In this document: positions 15,002-21,907 of the stretch, one piece after another
Layout: every line of letters begins with the position of its first letter
Numbering within the stretch: the stretch's first letter is position 1
From: JBFLYZ01 sp040756415
GTDB lineage: Bacteria; Bacteroidota; Bacteroidia; JADZBD01
NCBI GenBank assembly: GCA_040756415.1
Contig: JBFLYZ010000057.1
Span: forward strand, 1 to 22,942
Length of the DNA stretch: 22,942 bases
Reading direction: 5' to 3'
Notes under the pieces: generated by a model
Seen by the model: only the letters and a program-made list of their open reading frames with translations
Database searches by the model: none
What the model was told of the DNA's origin: nothing
Position numbers and translations under genes: made by a program

Positions 15002-15057
15002 CCGCGGCATTTTACGTTTCAGGGCATAAAAAAGTGAGGAGGTAGGCAATATTTTAT

Positions 15058-15065
15058 TAGGTTTG
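15058..15065 (+). promoter_or_regulatory. Bacteroidota -7 element TAGGTTTG for the coiled-coil/zapA operon
   Basis: TAGGTTTG is an exact TAnnTTTG match 23 bp before the ATG at 15089. It would start transcription near 15071. It is divergent from the element at 14994-15001. No clear -33 motif. Confidence 0.5.
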
Positions 15066-15088
15066 CTCTGGTATTAGTTGACTAGCGT

Positions 15089-15382
15089 ATGGCCGACCTG
15101 GACCTCACACTCACAAGCCTTCAGTCGAAGATCGAAAAAATCGTACATTTGCACCGGAAACTGCAGGACGACTATTCCAAACTGGCTGACGAGAATGCGG
15201 AACTGCGTAAAGCCCTTGAGGATCAGAAGTCTGAGATCAACAAACTGGAAGAAAAGAACAAGATCATTAAATTAGCCAAAACATTAAGCGAAAACAACGA
15301 AAACAACTCGACCGAATTAAAGTATAAGATTAATGAGCTGATGCGGGAAATAGATAAAAGCATAGCTCTTTTGAACAAGTAG
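15089..15382 (+). CDS. Coiled-coil protein upstream of zapA
   Basis: A 97-residue protein made almost wholly of heptad-like helix (residues 5-65: LTSLQSKIEKIVHLHRKL, ENAELRKALEDQKSEINKLEE). There is a short Asn/Glu break near 69-73, then a final helix (ELMREIDKSIALLNK). It has no signal peptide or membrane segment. In layout and size it resembles ZapB-type division coiled coils, and its position 26 bp before zapA suggests a role in Z-ring assembly. That role is inference; there is no diagnostic motif. A competing +1 frame from 15078 lacks its conserved features and is rejected. Confidence 0.7.
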   Translation: MADLDLTLTSLQSKIEKIVHLHRKLQDDYSKLADENAELRKALEDQKSEINKLEEKNKIIKLAKTLSENNENNSTELKYKINELMREIDKSIALLNK

Positions 15383-15408
15383 GCGATAGCCAAAGCCCAA
15401 AACAAGCC

Positions 15409-15714
15409 ATGAGCAGCGCTTCCATAAAGGTGAACATAGCAGGACGAAGCTATCCGGTCAAGATCAAGCCGGATGAGGAAGGGAGCGTGCGCAAGGCTGC
15501 AAAGCTGATAAACGACAAGATAAAGGAGCTGCAGGAGAACTATGCAGTGACCGACAAGCAGGATTTGCTCGCTATGAGCGCTTTGCAGATTTCAACTCAA
15601 CTGGTAACTGCCGATTATCATAATACCATGGAAGCTACCGGTGTTGCTGACCGAATACATGAGATTGAAAAGTTTGTTTCGGACTTTCTGAAGAAGGAAA
15701 AAGCACGTTCATAA
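15409..15714 (+). CDS. zapA: Cell division protein ZapA
   Basis: A 101-residue protein matching ZapA. The N-terminal strand pair and helix (SIKVNIAGRSYPVKIKPDEE, then VRKAAKLINDKIKEL) form the globular domain. The middle carries the conserved DLLAMSALQISTQL segment, and a C-terminal helix provides the tetramerising coiled coil. ZapA binds FtsZ in the cytoplasm and bundles protofilaments at the division ring. The ATG at 15409 directly precedes the conserved core. It is co-transcribed with the coiled-coil gene upstream and possibly with rny downstream, separated by a 106-bp structured spacer. Confidence 0.88.
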   Translation: MSSASIKVNIAGRSYPVKIKPDEEGSVRKAAKLINDKIKELQENYAVTDKQDLLAMSALQISTQLVTADYHNTMEATGVADRIHEIEKFVSDFLKKEKARS

Positions 15715-15720
15715 GTTGTG

Positions 15721-15747
15721 TAAAGGGCCCAGGCCCTTTATCCTTTT
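15721..15747 (+). terminator. Short inverted repeat after zapA
   Basis: TAAAGGGCC at 15721-15729 is complementary to GGCCCTTTA at 15732-15740 with almost no loop (inner pairs must open), followed by TCCTTTTC. It may terminate the zapA transcript weakly or belong to the larger structured element that follows. Confidence 0.45.
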
Positions 15748-15799
15748 CCCGTACAGATCGTGGTCCCCTGAGGGATGACCATTTGTACGGGATTTTTAT
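15748..15799 (+). ncRNA. Long hairpin between zapA and rny; candidate 6S-type RNA or terminator
   Basis: CCCGTACA (15748-15755) pairs with TGTACGGG (15784-15791). An inner TGGTC (15761-15765) pairs with GACCA (15777-15781), and CCC (15766-15768) with GGG (15772-15774) caps the stem, with internal loops between. ATTTTTATT follows. This can act as a terminator. It also has the bulged-rod shape of 6S RNA, and 6S genes often lie beside zapA. The 5' boundary is unknown; it could include the inverted repeat at 15721-15740. Confidence 0.4.
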
Positions 15800-15820
15800 T
15801 ACTAACAAATACAAATCAAG

Positions 15821-17386
15821 ATGGGAGACATCAAACTAGATACCATGACGATCCTGCTCATTGCGGGAGGCGCAGTGCTTGGCCTGCTGCTTGGCCTGCT
15901 GATCGCCAGTTCGTTCATGCGCAAAGCGCTCACGCGTAAAGCGCAGCTCAAGCTGAAGGAGGCCGATGTGGAGGCTGAAAAGATCAGGAATGAAAAGATC
16001 CTGCAGGCCAAGGAAAAGTTCCTTCAGCTCAAATCCGAGCACGAGAAGCACGTGAATGAAAAGAACCAGCAGCTCAATGCGGCCGAGAACCGCATCAAGC
16101 AGAAGGAGCAGAGCTTATCGCAGCAAAAGGAGCAGGTGCAGCGCAAGGACCAGGAGCTGGACGCCCTGCGCCAGAATCTCAGCAACCAGTTGGAGATCAT
16201 TGAATTCAAGAAATCGGAGATAGAAAAATCGCATAAGCGGCAGGTAGAACAACTGGAGAAGATATCGGGCCTTTCGGCCGAGGATGCCAAGGCCCAGTTG
16301 GTCGAATCATTGAAAGCCGAGGCCAAGACCGAGGCCCTCTCGCTGATCAAGGATGTGGTGGAGGAGGCCAGGCTGACCGCGAACAAGGAGGCCAAGAAGA
16401 TCGTGATCCAGACCATTCAGCGGGTCGCGACCGAGCACGCCATCGAGAACTCCGTATCGGTATTCCATATCCAGGGCGATGAGATGAAAGGCCGCATCAT
16501 CGGCCGCGAGGGAAGGAACATCCGCGCCCTAGAAGCGGCCACGGGCGTGGAGATCATTGTAGACGATACTCCCGATGCCATTACCCTTTCGTGCTTTGAC
16601 CCGGTAAGGCGCGAGATCGCGCGCCTGGCCCTGCACCAGTTGGTGGCTGACGGGCGTATACACCCCGCGCGCATCGAGGAGGTGGTGGAAAAAGTAAAGA
16701 AGCAGATCGAGGAAGAGATCATAGAAGTAGGGAAGAGGACGACCATCGACCTGGGAATACACGGGCTGCACCCGGAGCTGATCCGCATGGTAGGCCGCAT
16801 GAAATACCGCTCGTCTTACGGCCAGAACCTGCTGCAGCACTCGCGCGAGGTGGCTAACCTTTGCGCAACCATGGCATCCGAGCTGGGTCTCAACCCCAAA
16901 ATAGCCAGGAGGGCCGGCCTGCTGCATGATATCGGTAAAGTTCCTGATGATGAGCCGGAAGTACCGCATGCCATCCTGGGCATGAAGCTGGCTGAGAAAT
17001 ACAAGGAAAAGCCGGAAGTGTGCAACGCCATAGGAGCCCACCACGATGAGATCGAGATGACCACGCTCTTCGCGCCTATTATCCAGGTGTGCGATGCCAT
17101 TTCGGGCGCGCGCCCGGGCGCCAGGAGAGAGGTGGCCGAGCAGTACATCAAGCGCCTGAAGGACCTCGAGAGCCTTGGACTTTCCTTCCCCGGAGTGGAA
17201 AAGACCTATGCCATCCAGGCGGGCAGGGAGCTGCGCGTGATCGTGCAAAGCGACAAGGTGTCGGACAAGGAGGCGGAAACCCTCTCGTTCAATATCGCGA
17301 ACAAGATACAGACCGAAATGACCTATCCCGGCCAGGTGAAAGTGACCGTGATCCGGGAAACACGGTCGGTGAACATAGCGAAGTAA
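15821..17386 (+). CDS. rny: Ribonuclease Y
   Basis: A 521-residue protein of standard RNase Y length and layout. The N-terminal membrane helix spans residues 9-31. A long charged coiled coil runs about 35-200. A KH domain has the GxxG-type loop GRIIGREGRNIR at 224-235. The HD hydrolase domain has His340, His369-Asp370 (LLHDIGK), His407-His408 and Asp425. RNase Y is a membrane-anchored endoribonuclease that starts mRNA decay. All metal-binding residues of the HD domain are present. The ATG at 15821 places the membrane helix in its usual position. No promoter is evident in the short spacer, so it may depend on read-through from zapA. Polysaccharide genes follow 20 bp after its stop. Confidence 0.97.
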   Translation: MGDIKLDTMTILLIAGGAVLGLLLGLLIASSFMRKALTRKAQLKLKEADVEAEKIRNEKILQAKEKFLQLKSEHEKHVNEKNQQLNAAENRIKQKEQSLSQQKEQVQRKDQELDALRQNLSNQLEIIEFKKSEIEKSHKRQVEQLEKISGLSAEDAKAQLVESLKAEAKTEALSLIKDVVEEARLTANKEAKKIVIQTIQRVATEHAIENSVSVFHIQGDEMKGRIIGREGRNIRALEAATGVEIIVDDTPDAITLSCFDPVRREIARLALHQLVADGRIHPARIEEVVEKVKKQIEEEIIEVGKRTTIDLGIHGLHPELIRMVGRMKYRSSYGQNLLQHSREVANLCATMASELGLNPKIARRAGLLHDIGKVPDDEPEVPHAILGMKLAEKYKEKPEVCNAIGAHHDEIEMTTLFAPIIQVCDAISGARPGARREVAEQYIKRLKDLESLGLSFPGVEKTYAIQAGRELRVIVQSDKVSDKEAETLSFNIANKIQTEMTYPGQVKVTVIRETRSVNIAK

Positions 17387-17406
17387 ACCAATCCGCTCAG
17401 GCCCCT

Positions 17407-18123
17407 ATGGAGATCAACGGCAGCCAGGAGATCGACCTCTGGCAATTGCTGGTGAAGGTATTTAAATTCACCAGGCGCAGGATCAGGATCATTCTCCTGT
17501 TCTTCCTTGCGGGCCTGCTATTCAGCGTAAGCAACTTCTTTACACGCCCGCTGGACTATGCATCTTTTTATAAGAAGGAGCTGCTCGCCAGTTCCTCCGT
17601 TGCCTCGAACGATGTATTGTACGACATCATTAATGGCATTCCTCCCGCGCGCATCAATGTAGCGGGATCTAAAAGCGTGAAGGCAAAGCTCGAAGCCAAC
17701 ATCAATAAAGAGACCCGGCTCAAAGTAATGGCCGAGGCCTACGAGCCCCGCGCCATCGATTCCATGCTCGCATCGGTAACCGCTTATATCAACGCGATAC
17801 CTGAGCTTAGCGAAAGATACGAGCTCCAAAAGCAGCAGCATAAGCAGTTGGCCGGGGAGCTGGAACGCCAGCTTTCCGACAGCGCCTGGAAGTCTTCAGC
17901 CCACATGGACCACATGGAGAAACGCCTGGAAATGCTGCAGCAAAGATCAAAGGCTGAAAAGGAACTGGCGCTTGCGGCTATAGTGGAGTTCATCCCGATC
18001 GATCCGGAGCCGGTCATGGTCAGCAACAGGCGGGCGGCCATTCTGAACGTGTTAGGGTACAGCTTCCTCGGCACCCTGATCGGGTTTCTTGCGGGTTTTC
18101 TGCTCGGTCTAATCAGGAAATAG
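17407..18123 (+). CDS. Wzz-type polysaccharide chain-length regulator (PCP)
   Basis: A 238-residue protein. The ATG at 17407 (20 bp after the rny stop) begins a short cytoplasmic stretch (IDLWQLLVKVFK), a transmembrane helix (~residues 26-44) after an Arg cluster, a ~160-residue periplasmic helical region with a coiled-coil centre (RYELQKQQHKQLAGELERQL), the Pro-containing IDPEPVMVSNRRA segment, and a second membrane helix (~212-235). This is the topology of Wzz-family polysaccharide co-polymerases, which set the length of O-antigen, capsule or exopolysaccharide chains in the inner membrane. It lacks the fused tyrosine kinase of Wzc. A longer frame reaching 17089 runs inside rny in another phase and is not the gene. 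It is followed 8 bp later by the flippase gene. Confidence 0.85.
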   Translation: MEINGSQEIDLWQLLVKVFKFTRRRIRIILLFFLAGLLFSVSNFFTRPLDYASFYKKELLASSSVASNDVLYDIINGIPPARINVAGSKSVKAKLEANINKETRLKVMAEAYEPRAIDSMLASVTAYINAIPELSERYELQKQQHKQLAGELERQLSDSAWKSSAHMDHMEKRLEMLQQRSKAEKELALAAIVEFIPIDPEPVMVSNRRAAILNVLGYSFLGTLIGFLAGFLLGLIRK

Positions 18124-18131
18124 CTCACGGC

Positions 18132-19415
18132 ATGCTCAAACGCCTATCGCTTAATTCAGAGTTTGCCAGGAACTCGGCTGCCTTGATACTGGGAACTATA
18201 GTCGCGCAGAGCATTCCTATTCTGCTACAGCCGGTCCTGCGAAGAATTTACACGCCCGAGGATTTCGGTGCCATGGCCGTATACCTTACCTTGCTCAGCA
18301 TGCTTACCATCGCGTTTTCGCTCAGGTACGAAGCGGCCATCGTGCTGCCCAGGAACGACCGCGCTGCGGCTAACCTGCTTTCGCTCACTTTTCTGGTGAA
18401 CCTGGTATTTTCCCTGGTCCTTTTGCTGTGCATTATCCTCTTCAGGGAGGATATCGCACACCTGATCGGTCTCCCGGAAAAATATTCGGCCAGCCTGTTC
18501 TTCCTGCCGGCCGCCAGCCTGGCCTTCAGCATGTACCAGAGCATCAATTACTGGCTTATCCGCCAGAAAGCCTTTAAGCTATCGGCATCCAACAAAGTTA
18601 TCAGGCGCAGTGCCGAAGGCCTGGTGCAGGCCGGGTCCGGTTTCATGAAGATACCTGGCGGCCTGTTCATCGGTGATCTGGCCGGTAACGTGCTGAACGT
18701 TTTATCGGGTATCCGGCAGGTCTTCAGGACCGGCTTCAAGCTGGGCTTTGTCTCGGGCCGGAAAATGAGGTACGTTTCGAGGAAATACGCTGACTTTCCG
18801 AAGTACAACCTGCTTCCCACCCTGATGAGCAATGCCGCTACCGTGCTGCCTTTTCTGCTCATCAACAAGTTCTATTCTACCGAAACGGTAGGCTATGTCG
18901 ACCTTTCGCGGCTGGTGCTCTCCATTCCGCTCATATTCATTTCGGCCACGGTCTCGCAGGTCTTTTTTCAGCAAACCGTAGAAAAGATACACCGGTCGCA
19001 GAGCGTAAAGAGCGATATGACCGGGGTCCTGTATATCGTGCTGGCCATCGTACTGGCGGAGATGCTGCTGATCTTCCTTTTCGGGCCTGAGCTGTTTGCG
19101 TTCGTATTCGGAAGCAACTACGGGGTTTCCGGTATCTTTTCGCAGATACTGGTGTTCAGTTTCGCCCTCAATTTTATCGGTTCCACCTTCTCGTTTATTT
19201 TTATCGCCTTCGGGAAGATCCGGATGAACAGCATCTGGCAGGTCGTTTATTTCCTGGCTATTTGCTCGCTCTTTTTCATAAAGGGATTGGTCATAGAGGA
19301 TTTTCTGAAGATCTACGTGCTTATCGAGGTGATCATGCACCTGGCCTATTGCTGCCTGGCCTGGATGATCATACAGGGCTACGAAAGAAAAATAAATACC
19401 GGACCGGCCGACTGA
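18132..19415 (+). CDS. Wzx-type oligosaccharide flippase
   Basis: A 427-residue integral membrane protein with about 12 hydrophobic helices. The first (NSAALILGTIVAQSIPILLQPVLRRIYTPEDFGAMAVYLT) carries the pattern typical of the polysaccharide transporter (PST/Wzx) group, followed by the conserved SLRYEAAIVLPR segment. These proteins move lipid-linked oligosaccharide repeat units across the inner membrane. The start at 18132 follows the Wzz-like gene by 8 bp, and the stop is 1 bp before the polymerase start. With Wzz-like, Wzy-like and glycosyltransferase neighbours, it fits a Wzx/Wzy-dependent pathway. Confidence 0.88.
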   Translation: MLKRLSLNSEFARNSAALILGTIVAQSIPILLQPVLRRIYTPEDFGAMAVYLTLLSMLTIAFSLRYEAAIVLPRNDRAAANLLSLTFLVNLVFSLVLLLCIILFREDIAHLIGLPEKYSASLFFLPAASLAFSMYQSINYWLIRQKAFKLSASNKVIRRSAEGLVQAGSGFMKIPGGLFIGDLAGNVLNVLSGIRQVFRTGFKLGFVSGRKMRYVSRKYADFPKYNLLPTLMSNAATVLPFLLINKFYSTETVGYVDLSRLVLSIPLIFISATVSQVFFQQTVEKIHRSQSVKSDMTGVLYIVLAIVLAEMLLIFLFGPELFAFVFGSNYGVSGIFSQILVFSFALNFIGSTFSFIFIAFGKIRMNSIWQVVYFLAICSLFFIKGLVIEDFLKIYVLIEVIMHLAYCCLAWMIIQGYERKINTGPAD

Positions 19416-19416
19416 G

Positions 19417-20685
19417 ATGACTGCCATAAAGATCATAGTTACCAAAGAGTTCCTTTTCCTGAAGGTGCTGCTGAGCCTGATCTATATCGTCCTGGAGCTG
19501 TACTACGCCTGCTTCATCTCGCAGCAATACGACTACATGCGTTATACCTTCGACCCCGGTATCCTTAAATACCTGGTCACGAAGATCGTTTTTCTTCTTC
19601 TGCTCGGATTCTCCTGGCACCTTTACATAAAGAGCGGTTTCCTGTATTCCGTTTACCTTCTGCTGATCTTTCTTTTTTACATTCCTAACGCTATCCTGTA
19701 TTCCCTGGGCGATTTTCCCGCGCCTCCTTTTGTTTCCGTTACGTTTTTCGTTTCTTTTTTCCTGCTCTCGCCTTACCTGAAAATCCGGTTACCGCGCGTG
19801 TCGCTTCCGGTCCGCTACGGTGGGGCCGTTATGCTGTTACTCTCCATACTGCTGCTGGTTCCCATTGTGCTGAAGTTCGGCACGGATATCAACCTGCGCA
19901 CGCTGTTGCTTTCCGAGATCTACGAGACCAGGGAGGTTTTTGCGGCCCGGCTCACGGGGCTTCTTAATTATTTATATAACCTGGAAGCCAAAACGATCAT
20001 TCCTGCCGCTCTAGCCTTTTTCCTCATCTACAGGCGGTATCTGCTGGCCGGCCTGCTGGCGCTCGTCCTGCTTTACCTGTTTACCATATCCGGCAATAAA
20101 TTTGTGTACTTCACCTCCATCATCGTTATTTTCTTCTTTTATTTCGGGAAGGACCACGTTTCAAAGACGGCAAATTTCTTTCTGCTCCTGTTCATCCTGT
20201 TCCTGGTATTTCCTGTCATCGATATATTTCTGCCCCAGCCCCTGCTCTCGGGCATTTTCGTCAACCGGCTGGTGTTCATCCCCTCCCTGCTGAACCAGTT
20301 TTATTTCGATTTTTTTGACGGTAATCCCTATTTTTTCGCTGACAGCAATTTCTTCAACCGCTTTGTGGAAAATCCTTACGGAATGCCGGCAGGCTATGTC
20401 ATAGCCCAGGCATATTGGAACGTAACGGATACGTATGCGAACAATGGGATCGTTTCGGATGGCTTCATGAACCTCGGATACGCGGGAGTGGCGCTTTTTT
20501 CAGCGATTTTTGCTTTCCTGTTCGGGCTTTTCAATTCGCTGAACCTTCACAAGGGATATTACGGGCTGTTCTTCAGCTATATTTTTCTTATACTCAGCGT
20601 GCCCCTCATGAGCACCTTCATTACAGGCGGAATACTATTATTCATAATTTTAGCCGTTTTTGTGATAAGGGGAGAGAGCCGCTGA
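19417..20685 (+). CDS. Wzy-type O-antigen/exopolysaccharide polymerase
   Basis: A 422-residue protein with roughly 11-12 membrane helices and a large periplasmic loop near residues 285-345 (NQFYFDFFDGNPYFFADSNF ... NPYGMPAGYVIAQAYWNVTD), followed by ANNGIVSDGFMNLGYAG, a pattern common in repeat-unit polymerases. Sequence conservation in this group is low, so the call rests on topology, this loop, and position between the flippase and glycosyltransferase genes. It would join oligosaccharide units at the periplasmic face of the inner membrane, with chain length set by the Wzz-like protein. The ATG is one base after the flippase stop codon. Confidence 0.75.
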   Translation: MTAIKIIVTKEFLFLKVLLSLIYIVLELYYACFISQQYDYMRYTFDPGILKYLVTKIVFLLLLGFSWHLYIKSGFLYSVYLLLIFLFYIPNAILYSLGDFPAPPFVSVTFFVSFFLLSPYLKIRLPRVSLPVRYGGAVMLLLSILLLVPIVLKFGTDINLRTLLLSEIYETREVFAARLTGLLNYLYNLEAKTIIPAALAFFLIYRRYLLAGLLALVLLYLFTISGNKFVYFTSIIVIFFFYFGKDHVSKTANFFLLLFILFLVFPVIDIFLPQPLLSGIFVNRLVFIPSLLNQFYFDFFDGNPYFFADSNFFNRFVENPYGMPAGYVIAQAYWNVTDTYANNGIVSDGFMNLGYAGVALFSAIFAFLFGLFNSLNLHKGYYGLFFSYIFLILSVPLMSTFITGGILLFIILAVFVIRGESR

Positions 20686-20708
20686 TGCAGGTTTAATCAT
20701 GTATACTA

Positions 20709-21902
20709 ATGAAGATAGTCATACTTTCCAGTTGGTTTTCTGAGCGGATGGGGTATATCGAGAACTGCCTTCCCAAGTCGCTGGCTAAATCGGGCCACGA
20801 GGTGCATGTGATCAGCTCCACCGCGCAGGTCTATTACAATCATCCGGATTACAAGAGCATCTATGAGCCGTTCCTGGGCCCGAACATACTGGATGAATCC
20901 CAAAAGCAGCTTGAGGGGTATACGCTTCACCGCATCCCTTTCCGGGATGTGAACGGCAAGGTTTGCTTCAAAAAGCTGGGCAAGACGCTGAAAGGGATCC
21001 GCCCGGATGTGGTGCAGGTATTCGATGCTTTTTCGCTCACCACCTTACAGGCGGCCTTTTATAAACTCAGGTTCGGCTATAAGCTGTTTACGGCCAACCA
21101 TACGGTGGCCTCCGTGTTCCCGCTGTATCAGAAAGGCTCCGGCAGTTTTTTTCACCGGGCTGCTTTTTATTTAACCCGTACCCTGCCGGGAAAAGTGATC
21201 AGCGGCCTTACATCGCAATGTTACCCGGCTACCATTGACGCGCTCGACATAGCGGTCAGGTATTATGGCGTTTCTCCCGCAAAAGTGAAGCTGGCCCCGC
21301 TGGGCGTGGATACCGATTTCTTTTGTCCCCTGCCTGCAAGCGAACTGGAGGCGGCCCGAAAGCGATCGAGGGAAAGGCTCGGCCTGGGCAATGATAAGAT
21401 ACTGTGTATTTACACGGGCCGTTTCACGCGCGGCAAGAACCCGCTCGTGCTGGCCAGGGCAATCGACCGCCTGGTAAGCCAGGGCGAACCTTTCGAGGCC
21501 CTTTTCATGGGAAACGGGGAGCAGTTGGACGAGATCAGAAAATGCCGCGGCTGCGTGGTTCACGAATTTGTCCCTTATCATGAGCTGCCGGGTTATTACC
21601 ATATAGCGGATATCGGTGTATGGCCGCGGCAGGAGTCAACCAGCATGATCGATGCATCGGCCTGCGGCTTACCGATCATCATCAGCAACAAGGTGATGGC
21701 CAAAGAGCGGGTAGAGGGCAATGGCCTGACCTACGATGAAAATGACGTGGCCGATCTTTCGAATACGATACTGCGGATGAAGGACCCGGAACTGAGAAAG
21801 CAACTGGGCGAGGCCGGTGTCAGAAAGATCAGGGACAGTTTCAGTTGGGATAAGATCGCGCAGGGCCGGATCGTGGATTATCAAGCATTCGTAAAGGAAT
21901 AG
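20709..21902 (+). CDS. GT4-family glycosyltransferase
   Basis: A 397-residue GT-B fold glycosyltransferase (GT4/group 1). The N-terminal acceptor half starts MKIVILSSWFSERMGYIENC with a Gly-containing loop. The nucleotide-sugar half has KLAPLGVDTDFFCP (~194-207), YTGRFTRGKNPLVL (~235-248) and the donor-binding region ending DASACGLPIIISN (~315-327). It probably adds one sugar to the growing lipid-linked repeat unit at the cytoplasmic face of the inner membrane; sugar unknown. The usual E-x7-E donor motif is altered: the second Glu is Asp315, eight residues before it is Arg307, and Glu309 is offset by two. The start at 20709 begins the family-typical first strand; the gap from the polymerase is 23 bp. 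Confidence 0.88.
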   Translation: MKIVILSSWFSERMGYIENCLPKSLAKSGHEVHVISSTAQVYYNHPDYKSIYEPFLGPNILDESQKQLEGYTLHRIPFRDVNGKVCFKKLGKTLKGIRPDVVQVFDAFSLTTLQAAFYKLRFGYKLFTANHTVASVFPLYQKGSGSFFHRAAFYLTRTLPGKVISGLTSQCYPATIDALDIAVRYYGVSPAKVKLAPLGVDTDFFCPLPASELEAARKRSRERLGLGNDKILCIYTGRFTRGKNPLVLARAIDRLVSQGEPFEALFMGNGEQLDEIRKCRGCVVHEFVPYHELPGYYHIADIGVWPRQESTSMIDASACGLPIIISNKVMAKERVEGNGLTYDENDVADLSNTILRMKDPELRKQLGEAGVRKIRDSFSWDKIAQGRIVDYQAFVKE

Positions 21903-21907
21903 CCTCC

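Noticed and set aside
14990..15049. N-terminal extension of the M23 peptidase to 15010 or 15049
   Set aside because: The extra residues would bury the signal peptide and lie upstream of the likely transcription start.
15078..15275. A 65-codon frame overlapping the coiled-coil gene
   Set aside because: It is the +1-phase shadow of the coiled-coil gene, with an atypical Ser/Arg/Thr-rich composition.
17089..17406. 5' extension of the Wzz-like gene to an ATG at 17089
   Set aside because: This stretch lies within rny in another phase; its translation has no membrane or chain-length features. The ATG at 17407, 20 bp after the rny stop, fits the family N-terminus.
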